A DNA stretch of 62,725 nucleotides from Paenibacillus terrae (GCF_000943545.1 NZ_JTHP01000035.1:1-62725), one strand, 5' to 3'; positions 45,396-55,490 are shown, numbered from the stretch's first letter. Notes: generated by a model from the sequence alone, not told the origin. Translations and numbers: made by a program.

Positions 45396-47006
45396 TTGAT
45401 TAAGTCGAAAAATATCAAAAAGACGCTATCGGCTAGTTTTACTGCTATTCTTGCTTTTTCTCTGATTTCTCCGGTGTACGGAGATGCGAGCACAACCACC
45501 GCGGCAGGAGCTTCGACCATTTCCGCCAAGGTTTCAGCCAAACTGAACCAGCAATTCAGTGACAGCGAGTACGTCACCTATCTTGTCAAATTAAAAGATC
45601 AGGTTGATACAGAGTCGGTTGCCAAGCATGCTTTCCAAAAGGCTTCCGCAGACCAGATTTCTCCGGCTGCCGCTAAGCTTTCTGTACGTACAACGGTTGT
45701 GAACTCTCTCATTGAAACTGCTGAAAAATCTCAACAGCCTGTGGAAGAATACTTAAAGAAGGAAGTCAATAACGGAGGTGTCAAAAAGTACAAGAGCTAC
45801 TTTATTGTGAACGCACTTGCGGTAACGAGTACCAAGGAGGTACTGGACAATCTGGCCACACTTCCTGAGGTAGACAAAATTTTACCGGATGAAACGCGGG
45901 AGCTGCAAAAGGTTGAAATAGATAAGGATGCCCAGCCAGCAGTCGAGGAAGCGACAGCCGAACAAGCTGCTGTAGACACGGCTGTAACGGAAGAGAATGC
46001 ACAAAAATCCGTGGAGGAATCCGTATATAAGGATGCTGTAACGCCGAGCCGAGCCGAATGGAATATTTCCAAAATCAAAGCACCACAGGTTTGGGCCAAA
46101 GGCATTGACGGCAAAGGGGTTGTCGTTGCCAATCTCGATACAGGCGTAGAGTACACTCATCCGGCGCTGAAAAGAAAATGGCGCGGCTTGAATGCTTCCG
46201 GTCAAGTCGTGAATCCAGAGCTGAGCTGGTATGATGCGGTTAACGGAGCATCACTGCCAACAGATTCAAATGGACATGGTACACATACGATGGGGACGAG
46301 TGTTGGCTCGGACAGTAACGGTACGAATGAAATCGGGGTTGCTCCCGGTGCCAAATGGATTGCCGTACGGGTATTCAACCCGTCAACGACAGACTCCATC
46401 CTGCTGGACGGAGGCCAATGGTTGCTGGCTCCAGTAGACAAAAATGGTAAGAAGCATCCTGAGCTTGCACCGGATGTGGTGAATAACTCATGGGGTGGCG
46501 GACCTGGGCTGGATGAATGGTATCGTCCTGTCACCAAAGCGTGGAGAGCGGCTCAGATTTTCCCTGAGTTCTCCGCAGGCAACACGACACTATCAAATCC
46601 GGGCGGTCCTGGATCGGTAGCGAATCCGGCGAACCTGCCGGAAGCCTATGCCACAGGAGCGACTGATGTTAACAATAAGCTGGCCAGCTTCTCGCTGCGT
46701 GGTCCTTCGCCATATGGAGAAGTGAAGCCTGAGATATCGGCCCCTGGCGTAAACATCCGTTCCTCTGTTCCTGGCGGAGTTTATGAGGGTGGCTGGAACG
46801 GTACATCCATGGCAGGCCCGCATACGGCCGGATTAGCGGCATTGCTGCTCCAGGCCAAGCCATCCTTGACAGTGGATCAACTGGAGGATGTTATTTCGAA
46901 AACAGCGACGCCGCTGACAGACAGCCAATATAAAACTTCACCGAATAACGGCTATGGATATGGCCTGATCGACGCGTTGGCTGCGGTCAATTCGGTACTT
47001 AACTAG
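45396..47006 (+). CDS. Secreted subtilisin-like serine protease (S8), short paralogue
   Basis: 536 aa. Signal peptide (about 1-28, LIKSKNIKKTLSASFTAILA start), an inhibitor-I9-like propeptide to about 200 (YVTYLVKLKDQVDTESVAKH), then S8 domain at about 225-535. Catalytic Asp248 in NLDTGVEYTHP, His294 in GHGTHTMGT, Ser471 in NGTSMAGPHTAG. TTG 45396 is chosen because AAAGGGAGATGG lies 5-9 nt upstream; the frame is open to an earlier TTG. It lacks the C-terminal modules of the larger paralogue downstream (47651-53155). It resembles bacillopeptidase F in its core. Confidence 0.93.
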   Translation: MIKSKNIKKTLSASFTAILAFSLISPVYGDASTTTAAGASTISAKVSAKLNQQFSDSEYVTYLVKLKDQVDTESVAKHAFQKASADQISPAAAKLSVRTTVVNSLIETAEKSQQPVEEYLKKEVNNGGVKKYKSYFIVNALAVTSTKEVLDNLATLPEVDKILPDETRELQKVEIDKDAQPAVEEATAEQAAVDTAVTEENAQKSVEESVYKDAVTPSRAEWNISKIKAPQVWAKGIDGKGVVVANLDTGVEYTHPALKRKWRGLNASGQVVNPELSWYDAVNGASLPTDSNGHGTHTMGTSVGSDSNGTNEIGVAPGAKWIAVRVFNPSTTDSILLDGGQWLLAPVDKNGKKHPELAPDVVNNSWGGGPGLDEWYRPVTKAWRAAQIFPEFSAGNTTLSNPGGPGSVANPANLPEAYATGATDVNNKLASFSLRGPSPYGEVKPEISAPGVNIRSSVPGGVYEGGWNGTSMAGPHTAGLAALLLQAKPSLTVDQLEDVISKTATPLTDSQYKTSPNNGYGYGLIDALAAVNSVLN

Positions 47007-47180
47007 AATGGTCTGATCGTGTTTTAGAAAGACTTCGGAAATCCCTTGAAGCGGCTCGTCCAGAGATTTGCATACACCTGCTAACCGTGTAATGCAACAT
47101 TAACGCAGCCGTTACAAAGGGGTTTTCGTACATAGAAAATACAAAAATTATAAATTTCAAGGAAATTGCAAAAAAATCAC

Positions 47181-47209
47181 TTGTATATCTGTTTTGATAA
47201 CTTTATACT
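47181..47209 (+). promoter_or_regulatory. Sigma-A promoter of the large subtilase gene
   Basis: TTGTAT (47181-47186), 17 nt, TATACT (47204-47209); near-identical to the promoter at 44955-44983. Confidence 0.75.
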
Positions 47210-47426
47210 ATCCATAATATATGTTTTTATATCAATTTTTAATATAAAATGTAACGATATAACATGTCGTGTTATAGCATGTTCTCTCTTCGACATTCTC
47301 CTGCTTGTTCTCCTTGGTATCTGCTGAATTTCATCGCTTTCTATTTTTGGATTCGCAAACTCACCTATGAAATACATTCACCTATGAAATAAACTCACCT
47401 AAGAAAATTCAAATCGTTTTATACCT

Positions 47427-47498
47427 GAGCATTTGCAACAATCCCAAGAGCGATTTCAAATTGTACTTTCGAGCGTTGGGGATCGAATGATGCAAAAT
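47427..47498. repeat. Dispersed palindromic repeat, copy 1
   Basis: Begins GAGCATTTGCA and ends TGCAAAAT, with internal ATCCCAAGAG and GCGTTGGGGATCGAATGA. It shares most of its sequence with 56443-56529, but lacks the TCAGCAATATA-type segment in the middle. It lies inside the transcribed leader of the large subtilase. Confidence 0.7.
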
Positions 47499-47650
47499 GA
47501 TGACCTCTATATTCTATGAAGGAGGTGGTTGCCAACCATATCATGTTGTGCAGCCCGTAGATTTGATGTGAAGGCAAGAAGGCATGAGGTCGTACTCTCG
47601 TACAGGTTATACCAGAAATATTAAACCCAGTAAAAGGAGTGGAGAAGTAA

Positions 47651-50600
47651 TTGATTAAACCTAAACGATTTAAGAAACCACTATCTATCGGACTATCTTT
47701 GCTTATGGCCTTTTCTTTTGTTCAACCCGCTTTGGCGAATAACACACCGGATGGCTCCAAGCTGGAGTTGAAATCAGCTGCGCACAAGGTAACGACCGCG
47801 AAGGTATCCCCTAAACTGACCAAACAGTTTGAGGAGAACAACTATGTAACCTATCTGGTCAAATTAAAAGAACAGGTAGACACGAACAAGGTTTCCAAAA
47901 ATGCTCTCCAAAAGGCCTCGCTTGAGAAAATAACACCCTCTGCCGCCAAAATGGCTGTCCGCAGCAATGTGATCAGCTCTCTGCGTGAAACCGCTTCAAG
48001 AACCCAATACGGGCTTGAAAATTATTTGGATAAACAATCAGAGAGCGGCGGAGTGAAGGAATATAAAAGCTACTTTATTGTCAATGCCCTGGCAGTCACA
48101 AGCACCAAGGAGGTGCTGGACCATATTTCACAGCTGCCAGAGGTAGACAAAATTTTGCCGAACGAAACACGTTATCTACAAAAGGTGACAGTTGACAAGC
48201 AGGCAGAGGGAACAGCCGCCAAAACTGCTGAAACAGCGACAGCAGACACGGCAAAATCTGCAACGGCAGAGAAAGCGGTAGAGCTGGAAAAGGACGATAG
48301 TAAAGCATCGGCGAAGCCAGGCAATGCAGGTAAGAACGCTGTAGACCCATCTACCGTGGAATGGAATATATCACATATTAATGCACCCCAAGTATGGGAA
48401 CAAGGAATCGACGGAACCGGAATCGTCGTGGCCAATCTCGATACAGGCGTAGACTATACTCATCCGGCCCTGCATCGTAAATGGCGCGGTCTGGACGCGG
48501 CAGGCAATGTCGTGAATCCCGAGCTGAGCTGGTACGATCCGCATAGTCATGCGACCCTTCCGGTCGATCAGGAAGCGGATTCCCACGGTACGCATACGAT
48601 GGGAACGATGGTCGGCTCCGAGGAAAATGGAACGAACCGGGTCGGCGTTGCGCCTGGCGCGAAGTGGATTGCGGTTCGGATTTTTAATCCGGAAACGACG
48701 GATGCAATTATACTCGACGGCGGCCAATGGCTGCTTGCGCCAAGGGATGCCCAAGGCAATCTTCATCCCGAGCTTGCACCGGACGTGGTGAACAATTCGT
48801 GGGGCGGCGGACCCGGCCTCGATGAATGGTTCCGACCTGTGGTTCAAGCATGGCGGGATGCACAGATATTCCCCGAGTTCTCCGCAGGTAATACATCTCT
48901 TTCGAATCCGGGCGGTCCTGGATCGGTAGCGAATCCGGCTAACTACCCGGAATCCTTTGCCACTGGAGCAACCGATCTTAATGACAAACTGGCCAGCTTC
49001 TCACTGCTGGGACCGTCGCCATATGGCGAAGTGAAGCCCGAGGTTTCTGCACCGGGTGTAAATATTCGATCATCCGTTGCTGGCGGTGCTTATAAAGGCG
49101 GATATAACGGAACTTCCATGGCGGGCCCTCATGTAGCGGGACTTGCGGCTCTGTTGCTGCAAGCGAATCATTCGCTTACCGTGGATCAACTGGAAGAAAT
49201 TCTGGAAAATACAGCTACACCACGCACGGATAGCACATATCCGACCTCTCCGAACAATGGCTACGGACATGGTGTCATTAATGCATTGGATGCAGTCGGC
49301 TCTGTCGTCCAGGGCTTGGGCTCCGTATCTGGTAAAGTCGTAACAGGTGGAGATGATCTGGAAGCACCTGTTCTGGAGCATACACCGTCTGCTGTGGCAT
49401 TCGAGGGCATTGATATACCTCTGACTGCTCATGTAACGGATAATGTCGGGGTGACAGCGGTTGAGGCCTTTGCCAAAACAGCGGGTACGTCAAACTATGT
49501 ATATATTCCGCTGGAACGGACCTCCGGCGACAGCAAAGACGGTACATATCAAGCGTCCATCCCGACTTTCTTGGTGGATAGCGCCGGTCTGGAATACTAT
49601 ATTCGCGTGAATGATTACGGCAATAATGGTTTTGAAACCGAAGTGTACAAGGTTAATGTCTCCAAAGGCGTCAAACCTGGCTACACACAGGATTTTGAAA
49701 AGGATATTGCCGGTATCAATGTCGGTGGACAGGGTAGTGTCTGGAAATGGGGAACCCCGGTAAGCGGCCCTGGTAGTGCACACTCGGGAACGAAGGTCCT
49801 GGCGACCAATCTCGAAGGCCAATACCAGACCAATTCCAACAGTTATTTCCTCGCTCCTCCGATTGATCTGACCAATAGTCCCAAAGGGGCGTTGCTTAGC
49901 TTCAAGCATTGGTACGATCTTGAAAACAATTCTGATTTCGGCAAAGTGTATGTGGCAACCCAAAATAATCAGAATGCATTTGAGCAGGTATTATCATTTA
50001 CAGGCACCAGCAATGGCTGGAAAACACAATATCTCGATCTGCGAGCATTTGCAGGTCAGAAGGTATACCTTCTGTTCAACTTTACAAGTGATAATACGGT
50101 TGTAAAAGATGGCTGGTATATCGACGATCTGTCGATTCAGGAGCCGGATACCGTTGCACCTGCCGCGCCAAGTAATCTGACTGCCGAAGCGGATACAGTC
50201 GGCAACGTCTCGCTGGCCTGGAATGCTTCATCCGATGAAGACGTGAAGCAGTATAAGGTGTATCGCTCCACCCAATCGGGCAAAAATTATACTTCGTTGG
50301 GTACAACCTCTGGACTGACCTTCACCGATACGATCACGGTCAGCGGCTCGACCTATCATTATGCAGTGGCGGCCGAGGATTACAGTGGTAACGAGGGAGC
50401 TAAGTCGAATGAGGCTTCACTGAGAGTAGAAGTGCCGGATACGCTGTATAGCGATTCATTTGACGGCAACTCGGATAACGGCTGGACTCATTCTGGTACC
50501 AAGGATGAATGGGAACGTGGCATCCCCAAAGAAGTGGGACCAGAAAGTGCAGTATCCAGACCAAACGTATGGGCAACCGATCTCGATAGTAACTATGAGA

Positions 50601-53155
50601 GCGGAGCTGACTTTTCGCTGGTTTCTCCAAAAATGAATTTGAATGGTGTGCGGAACGCAACACTTACCTTCAACCACTGGTTTGAAATTGAGTCCGGCTA
50701 TGACTTCGGTTATGTGGAAGTGTCCAAAAATAATGGCGACACCTGGACCGAGCTGGGCAAATTCTCTCATAACACCAATGGGAAAAAATGGACTCCAGTT
50801 TACTACAATCTGGATAGCTATACCGGCAATGAGATTCAAATTCGCTTCCGCTTGAAATCGGATAACAGTGTGAACAAAAACGGTTGGTACATTGACGATT
50901 TCCGTGTGCTGGGCATTCCAGCTTCGACAGTGACCAAGGATGTAGTACCTGAGTCGAATATCAAACTGGAAAAAGCGGAAGAACAATTCCCGCTGTACAA
51001 AATTACAAGCACCGAAAAGAGTGAATTCCAGGAAAAAGTGAAGCCGAAGGAAACAACGGTGGACAGTGGACGTGTCGGTCTCGAAAGTCTTCCTGCCAGC
51101 GCCACAGTTACCGTACTGGAAACCGGACGTTCGGTGAAAACCGATCCGACCACAGGTAAATACAGCTTCATTCACGTAGCAGGCGATTATACGCTGAAGG
51201 CTGAAGCCTATGGGTATGTACCACAAACGAAACAGGTCACCATTGAAAATAATAAAGTGGTGAGAGCGAACTTTAGTCTCCAAGCGGTACCTCATGGCAC
51301 GATTCACGGAGTCATTACCGATAAGCAATCCGGTGAACCGATCCGAAAAGCGAAAGTGCTTGTGCTGGAGGATGCACGCATTGCTCCGGTAGAAACCAAT
51401 GAGGCTGGAGAATTTACGCTGGATGTGCTGGAAGGGACATATACATTATCCATTGCAGCAGAAAATTATTACAGCGACAGTGTCACGGTCACAGCACCTC
51501 CGAACGGCAGTGTGGAAGCGAATGTCACATTGAAGCCATTTATCGGCTTCCAGGGGGGCATCGCTTACGATGACGGTACCGGAGAAAATGCCAGAGCCTT
51601 TAACGCGGCAGGCAACTCCTGGGCAGTCAGAATGACACCTGAATCAGAGGTGGCTCAAGTGACAGGAGCGTCGCTTCTGTTCTGGAATTCAGCCTTCCCG
51701 AATCCGGGAGGAACGGCGTTCAAATACTCCGTCTATGATGCCTCTGGTGCGGCAGGCGCACCGGGACGTCTGCTGGCTGGTCCATTTGACGGCACAGCCG
51801 TTCGGGATGAAACACAGTGGACGACCGTACAATTCCCTGAACCCGTAACGGTTCAAGGCGACTTCTATATCGTCTATACGCAGCCAAGCGCAGGCACGCA
51901 AGCTCCGGGTCTTGCTACAGACGAGAGTGGACCCAATGCGCTTCGTAGCTGGCAAGGTGTAAGCGGCGCATGGAGCCAATCACCGGAGGATGAGGGCAAT
52001 TACATGATCCGGGCGATCGTCAGATATCCGGTTAATGCGCCAACGATTACAACACCGACCAAGGCAACGTATACGAAGGAAGAGACAATCACAGTTACAG
52101 GTACTTCCCCGGCAGACGGGGCGGACATCCAGCTCTTTAACGGTAATGAACTGGCTGGCACAACCAAGGTGAAGGATCGCCAGTTCAGTCTGGCGGTCGA
52201 TCTTCAGCCGGGTGCCAATCCACTGAGTGTTCAGGCAGCGGTATACGGCAAAGTAACAGATCGTTCCGAACCTGTGGTCGTCATACTTGACCAGACTAAA
52301 CCGGGTCTGATCTTGACTTCGCCAGATGAAGGAGCCCGTACAAATGCGGGTGTCGTCAGTGTAACCGGTACGGTGTACGACGAGTTCCTCACCGACTTGA
52401 CGATTAACGGTGAACCAGCCGAATTTGGAAGTGACGGCAGCTTTAACAAGCGTCTGCTTATCAATGAAGGGGAAAATCAAATTACGGTAACGGCCAAGGA
52501 TCTTGCCGAGAACGTAACTACGGTTACCCGTTCAGTGTATGTCGATACAGCTCTGCCGAAGCTGGAAAATATCCGTCCTGCTGAGGATGTGCGTATCACA
52601 CCAGGGCAGCCGGTGCGGGTATCCTTCGACAGTGCGTCCGGATTGGAGGCATCCTTCCGTGTGGAATTGCCTTTCAATCTGACCACCTTGGCCCGAAACG
52701 AAATTCCGTTAAACGAAACTTCGTCAGGTCATTATGAAGGAACTTACTTCACTTCCTCTTCTCTGAGCCTGGAAGGCGGAGTCATCGTGATCCGGGTAAG
52801 GGATGCAGCAGGAAATGAAGTGGAGACGGAAGCACCGGGAAGATTGTATGTAACGAAGGGTGGAGGACAGGACCCTGATCCGAATCCACCGACCTCTAAC
52901 GAGAAACCAGTTGCGATCATTCAGGCGAATGATTCAGCCAAGAAGAACAAGAACGTTCAGTTTAACGGAAAAGCTTCACGTGATGTAGACGGCGAAATCG
53001 TCAGCTATAGCTGGAACTTCGGCGATGGCGATACAGCGTCCGGTTCCAAGGTAAAGCATAAATTTACCACAGCCGGAACGTATACCGTGGAGTTGACGGT
53101 GACAGATAATAATGGCGCAAGCGGAAAAGCTGCGCATACCATCACGATCCGTTAA
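47651..53155 (+). CDS. bpr: Large multidomain secreted subtilase, bacillopeptidase F-like
   Basis: 1,834 aa. Signal peptide about 1-29; I9-like propeptide to about 235; S8 domain with Asp264 (NLDTGVDYTHP), His312 (SHGTHTMGT) and Ser489 (GTSMAGPHVAG). Two MAM/immune-inhibitor-A-like jelly-roll domains follow at about 675-830 and 930-1090 (GWYIDDLSIQEPD; GWYIDDFRVLGIP), with a fibronectin III-like module between them (about 835-925). Two carboxypeptidase-regulatory-like repeats are at about 1130-1295. Bacterial Ig-like modules cover about 1455-1735, and a C-terminal PKD domain about 1750-1834 (SYSWNFGDGDTASG). TTG start after GGAGTGGAG, as in the upstream paralogue. The symbol is by similarity. 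Confidence 0.9.
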   Translation: MIKPKRFKKPLSIGLSLLMAFSFVQPALANNTPDGSKLELKSAAHKVTTAKVSPKLTKQFEENNYVTYLVKLKEQVDTNKVSKNALQKASLEKITPSAAKMAVRSNVISSLRETASRTQYGLENYLDKQSESGGVKEYKSYFIVNALAVTSTKEVLDHISQLPEVDKILPNETRYLQKVTVDKQAEGTAAKTAETATADTAKSATAEKAVELEKDDSKASAKPGNAGKNAVDPSTVEWNISHINAPQVWEQGIDGTGIVVANLDTGVDYTHPALHRKWRGLDAAGNVVNPELSWYDPHSHATLPVDQEADSHGTHTMGTMVGSEENGTNRVGVAPGAKWIAVRIFNPETTDAIILDGGQWLLAPRDAQGNLHPELAPDVVNNSWGGGPGLDEWFRPVVQAWRDAQIFPEFSAGNTSLSNPGGPGSVANPANYPESFATGATDLNDKLASFSLLGPSPYGEVKPEVSAPGVNIRSSVAGGAYKGGYNGTSMAGPHVAGLAALLLQANHSLTVDQLEEILENTATPRTDSTYPTSPNNGYGHGVINALDAVGSVVQGLGSVSGKVVTGGDDLEAPVLEHTPSAVAFEGIDIPLTAHVTDNVGVTAVEAFAKTAGTSNYVYIPLERTSGDSKDGTYQASIPTFLVDSAGLEYYIRVNDYGNNGFETEVYKVNVSKGVKPGYTQDFEKDIAGINVGGQGSVWKWGTPVSGPGSAHSGTKVLATNLEGQYQTNSNSYFLAPPIDLTNSPKGALLSFKHWYDLENNSDFGKVYVATQNNQNAFEQVLSFTGTSNGWKTQYLDLRAFAGQKVYLLFNFTSDNTVVKDGWYIDDLSIQEPDTVAPAAPSNLTAEADTVGNVSLAWNASSDEDVKQYKVYRSTQSGKNYTSLGTTSGLTFTDTITVSGSTYHYAVAAEDYSGNEGAKSNEASLRVEVPDTLYSDSFDGNSDNGWTHSGTKDEWERGIPKEVGPESAVSRPNVWATDLDSNYESGADFSLVSPKMNLNGVRNATLTFNHWFEIESGYDFGYVEVSKNNGDTWTELGKFSHNTNGKKWTPVYYNLDSYTGNEIQIRFRLKSDNSVNKNGWYIDDFRVLGIPASTVTKDVVPESNIKLEKAEEQFPLYKITSTEKSEFQEKVKPKETTVDSGRVGLESLPASATVTVLETGRSVKTDPTTGKYSFIHVAGDYTLKAEAYGYVPQTKQVTIENNKVVRANFSLQAVPHGTIHGVITDKQSGEPIRKAKVLVLEDARIAPVETNEAGEFTLDVLEGTYTLSIAAENYYSDSVTVTAPPNGSVEANVTLKPFIGFQGGIAYDDGTGENARAFNAAGNSWAVRMTPESEVAQVTGASLLFWNSAFPNPGGTAFKYSVYDASGAAGAPGRLLAGPFDGTAVRDETQWTTVQFPEPVTVQGDFYIVYTQPSAGTQAPGLATDESGPNALRSWQGVSGAWSQSPEDEGNYMIRAIVRYPVNAPTITTPTKATYTKEETITVTGTSPADGADIQLFNGNELAGTTKVKDRQFSLAVDLQPGANPLSVQAAVYGKVTDRSEPVVVILDQTKPGLILTSPDEGARTNAGVVSVTGTVYDEFLTDLTINGEPAEFGSDGSFNKRLLINEGENQITVTAKDLAENVTTVTRSVYVDTALPKLENIRPAEDVRITPGQPVRVSFDSASGLEASFRVELPFNLTTLARNEIPLNETSSGHYEGTYFTSSSLSLEGGVIVIRVRDAAGNEVETEAPGRLYVTKGGGQDPDPNPPTSNEKPVAIIQANDSAKKNKNVQFNGKASRDVDGEIVSYSWNFGDGDTASGSKVKHKFTTAGTYTVELTVTDNNGASGKAAHTITIR

Positions 53156-53193
53156 TAAGGTGCATGGAATGTTTCTTTTAAAATAACAACAGA

Positions 53194-53242
53194 AGACCCA
53201 CAGCAAGCCACCATTTACGGAGGTCTGCTGTGGGTCATTTTT
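53194..53242 (+). terminator. Terminator after the large subtilase
   Basis: GACCCACAGCA pairs with TGCTGTGGGTC across a 21-nt loop, followed by ATTTTTG. Confidence 0.8.
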
Positions 53243-53337
53243 GAATTGTGGAACAGGTCTGGAAGAGATAGAATGAATAGAAACATATAAAGTGAATCTA
53301 TTCACAATATTATTTTTTTAAGGTGGGAGAGAATCGT

Positions 53338-53688
53338 ATGATTCATTTGCAAAAAGAAAGCGGGCGTATCCGCCTTGTGCTGGATGCCTATTTTATGGGA
53401 GAGGACATAGTCGTACTTATTTCCGGCGGCGATCAGCCCCATCTGGGAACGATTACAGCAGGCGCCAGACTGGAGCCGATCCAAACCGTTCAATTGCAAG
53501 CCCACAAGGAATTTTATATTACCGAAGAAATTGCCGTTTGTTTGCGAAAAGAGTTTGCGGGTAACTTTGCAATTTGCTGCGGGGCGCATATGGACCATGT
53601 AACGAAGGACGAAATCCGAATGTTGACGGACATGGCTATACAATTGGGTAAAGAGCTGATCGATCAACTCAAGCAAAAACGTCTGTAA
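53338..53688 (+). CDS. Small protein, LpdD/PAC4-like
   Basis: 116 aa, soluble. The alpha/beta pattern IRLVLDAYFMGEDIVVLISG, GDQPHLGTITAGARLEP, then a helix at the end resembles the prenylated-flavin chaperone-like LpdD fold (PAC4-type), but no decarboxylase gene is adjacent. ATG 53338 follows GTGGGAG. The gene converges with a 195-aa gene 17 nt away. Function unknown. Confidence 0.6.
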   Translation: MIHLQKESGRIRLVLDAYFMGEDIVVLISGGDQPHLGTITAGARLEPIQTVQLQAHKEFYITEEIAVCLRKEFAGNFAICCGAHMDHVTKDEIRMLTDMAIQLGKELIDQLKQKRL

Positions 53689-53705
53689 CGACTGTAGCGA
53701 CCTTT

Positions 53706-54293
53706 TTAAGAAAACTCCTGAATGAGCAGATTTCGGTATGGATATTTACTGTAAGGATACTTAAAAAGCAAAGCAAAGCCATGATCCTCGATTTGTACGG
53801 ATTTCAGTGCAGTGGATGGAATCAAGCTGCGGATCATCAGAGTAACCGCACGCTGGTCTTTCTGGTTGATGGCTTTGGCTAAAGCAGAAGCAAAGCATCG
53901 ATTGCGTGCCAATTCGAGATACAGCGGAAAAACGGCTCTGGCGATGGCGCGGTGAACCCTCGGCTCAAATGTAAACTGCACCGTACCGGGTGGAATCGTC
54001 GTTCCGTTCGTATAATACAGCATTGGTGGATGGGCCAAAAAGGAGATAAAATAGCCGATACCGTTCGTGCCCAGTCCTTGCTTGGCAGCAAATGGCGCTA
54101 CCGAGCAGAGGAGGGCCTTCATCCGATCCAAATTGCCATGCACTACAGCACGTGACCATTGGACGGCGAAAGAACGACGGGTGGCAATGGCCTTGTAAAA
54201 TGGCAGCATAGCAGCGGATATTTTCCTGAGCATGTCAGCATTTAAGCGTTTGTGAGGCGAACCCCTTCTGCGGGATGTTGCACGATATACCAT
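53706..54293 (-). CDS. Hypothetical protein (195 aa)
   Basis: Basic, helical 195-aa protein with repeated Arg, Tyr and Phe (MVYRATSRRRGSPHKRLNAD; AIARAVFPLYLELARNRC). No signal peptide, membrane span or catalytic motif is evident. GGAGGT lies upstream of the ATG. I do not recognise it; similar proteins may be limited to Paenibacillus. It converges with the LpdD-like gene. Confidence 0.6.
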   Translation of the reverse strand: MVYRATSRRRGSPHKRLNADMLRKISAAMLPFYKAIATRRSFAVQWSRAVVHGNLDRMKALLCSVAPFAAKQGLGTNGIGYFISFLAHPPMLYYTNGTTIPPGTVQFTFEPRVHRAIARAVFPLYLELARNRCFASALAKAINQKDQRAVTLMIRSLIPSTALKSVQIEDHGFALLFKYPYSKYPYRNLLIQEFS

Positions 54294-54654
54294 AGCTCCG
54301 ACCTCCTTGGCAGGATGCTCTCATGGAGCGAATTTTATCAGTAATAGGTAAAATACTATATGCCCGATCACCTCGAAAAGTGCTCATGTACGTGAGGTGA
54401 GTCTCTATAATACAAACTGAAGTTAAAAGTTACCTATCGTGCCACTCCGCAGACGGATGGTGCTTCCCATCGCCACCGCTTCGCTTGTACAGCATCATTC
54501 CGCCTACTCCGTTTTCTATGTACAATTTGATTGATTTTTCTCCACCTCTCTGGCATTTGACTCATCTTTAAATATAACTTCTGTGTTGACTGAGGAAGGG
54601 CACTTTAGCTACGGTTTTTCAGAATTAGCATCTTTGTAAAGTTAAAGGTATGTT
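54294..54654. other. Intergenic region, nothing recognised
   Basis: 361 nt between two genes on the minus strand. No open frame or stable promoter is seen. It ends at the terminator of the XRE gene. Confidence 0.35.
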
Positions 54655-54696
54655 AAAAATAAAAAGAAGACCAAAATTGCTAAGGTCTTCTTTCTT
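54655..54696 (-). terminator. Terminator overlapping the end of the XRE gene
   Basis: On the minus strand AAGAAGACC-TTAGCAATTTT-GGTCTTCTTTTTATTTTT. The stop codon of the XRE gene lies in the stem-loop. Confidence 0.75.
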
Positions 54697-55291
54697 TCGT
54701 ATTAATATTATTTTGCTTTAAGAGTTTTAGAAAGTATTTTCCTTTTTCACTCGGGCGATATACATATGTCTCTGATCCCTTCACCTTTGAGTACTCGATC
54801 AAACCATATGTTTTTAATATAGGTTCGATATTTAGAAAAGCAGTGCTAATACGACTTTCGTATTCATTGTCATTTGGAAGACTATAAATTCCTGCTTTAA
54901 AATGATCTTCATACACAAGAAGAAATTCTAGTATGCTTGGATTTTCAAATCCACTGATATTCGTACCAACAGAGTCATTCATGAATATATCTCTTACTTT
55001 CAAAAAAACATCGTCCGACATTAATGGTTCTTCTTGAAGTGTTGCAAATTCCTTATTTTCTGTAGTGAATTGTAATATGTCCTGAACAAGAAAGTATTTA
55101 CCTGCATTTTTCATTATAGAAGCCTGATTTAATGCGTATAGTATCTTGTCTAATGTCTCTAATTCAATACGCTTTGCTTTTCCATTGACCAAATCATTTA
55201 TGGTGTTTGGGCGTACATCTGCTAATACTGCCAGTTTATTCATATTCAAATCTACCTGCTCTAGGGCTTGGGCTAGCCTGAATTCGAACAT
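54680..55291 (-). CDS. XRE-family transcriptional regulator
   Basis: 203 aa. N-terminal Cro/C1 helix-turn-helix (about 5-60): LAQALEQVDLNMNKLAVLAD, then VRPNTINDLVNGKAKRIELE. The C-terminal 140 aa is an unassigned helical sensor or oligomerisation region. ATG 55291 follows GGGGGA at 7 nt. It is divergent from the 218-aa gene, and a perfect 35-bp palindrome lies in the gap, the likely operator. No phage integrase is nearby. Confidence 0.85.
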   Translation of the reverse strand: MFEFRLAQALEQVDLNMNKLAVLADVRPNTINDLVNGKAKRIELETLDKILYALNQASIMKNAGKYFLVQDILQFTTENKEFATLQEEPLMSDDVFLKVRDIFMNDSVGTNISGFENPSILEFLLVYEDHFKAGIYSLPNDNEYESRISTAFLNIEPILKTYGLIEYSKVKGSETYVYRPSEKGKYFLKLLKQNNINTKERRP

Positions 55292-55356
55292 CAACCATTC
55301 CCCCGTTCACTTCTTGCTCTCATTATAATTGATAACTCTATTGCCGACAATAATTT

Positions 55357-55391
55357 ATGTATTTTATAACTATTGGAGTTATAAAATACAT
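55357..55391. promoter_or_regulatory. 35-bp palindromic operator for the XRE regulator
   Basis: ATGTATTTTATAACT, 5-nt centre ATTGG, AGTTATAAAATACAT: 15-bp perfect arms. It ends at the -35 of the rightward promoter. Another half-site, AAGTTATAAAAAAA, lies at 55436-55449. Confidence 0.85.
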
Positions 55392-55419
55392 TGACAATAT
55401 ATAACCTGTGATTTATTAT
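55391..55419 (+). promoter_or_regulatory. Sigma-A promoter of the 218-aa gene
   Basis: TTGACA (55391-55396), 17 nt, TATTAT (55414-55419). The -35 overlaps the palindrome end, so repressor binding would block RNA polymerase. Confidence 0.75.
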
Positions 55420-55490
55420 AAATACATAACCTCAGAAGTTATAAAAAAATACCATTTTATGAAACTCGAAAAAGAGAGGATGATACTTTT

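Larger units (their letters stand above)
47007..47650 (+). promoter_or_regulatory. Intergenic region before the large subtilase
   Basis: 644 nt. It holds a sigma-A promoter (47181-47209), one copy of a dispersed palindromic repeat (47427-47498) within the leader, and the AGTGGAGAAG ribosome binding site before TTG 47651. Confidence 0.6.

Noticed and set aside
53338..53688. Amino-acid decarboxylase
   Set aside because: Too short and without active-site motifs; only a weak LpdD/PAC4-like pattern.
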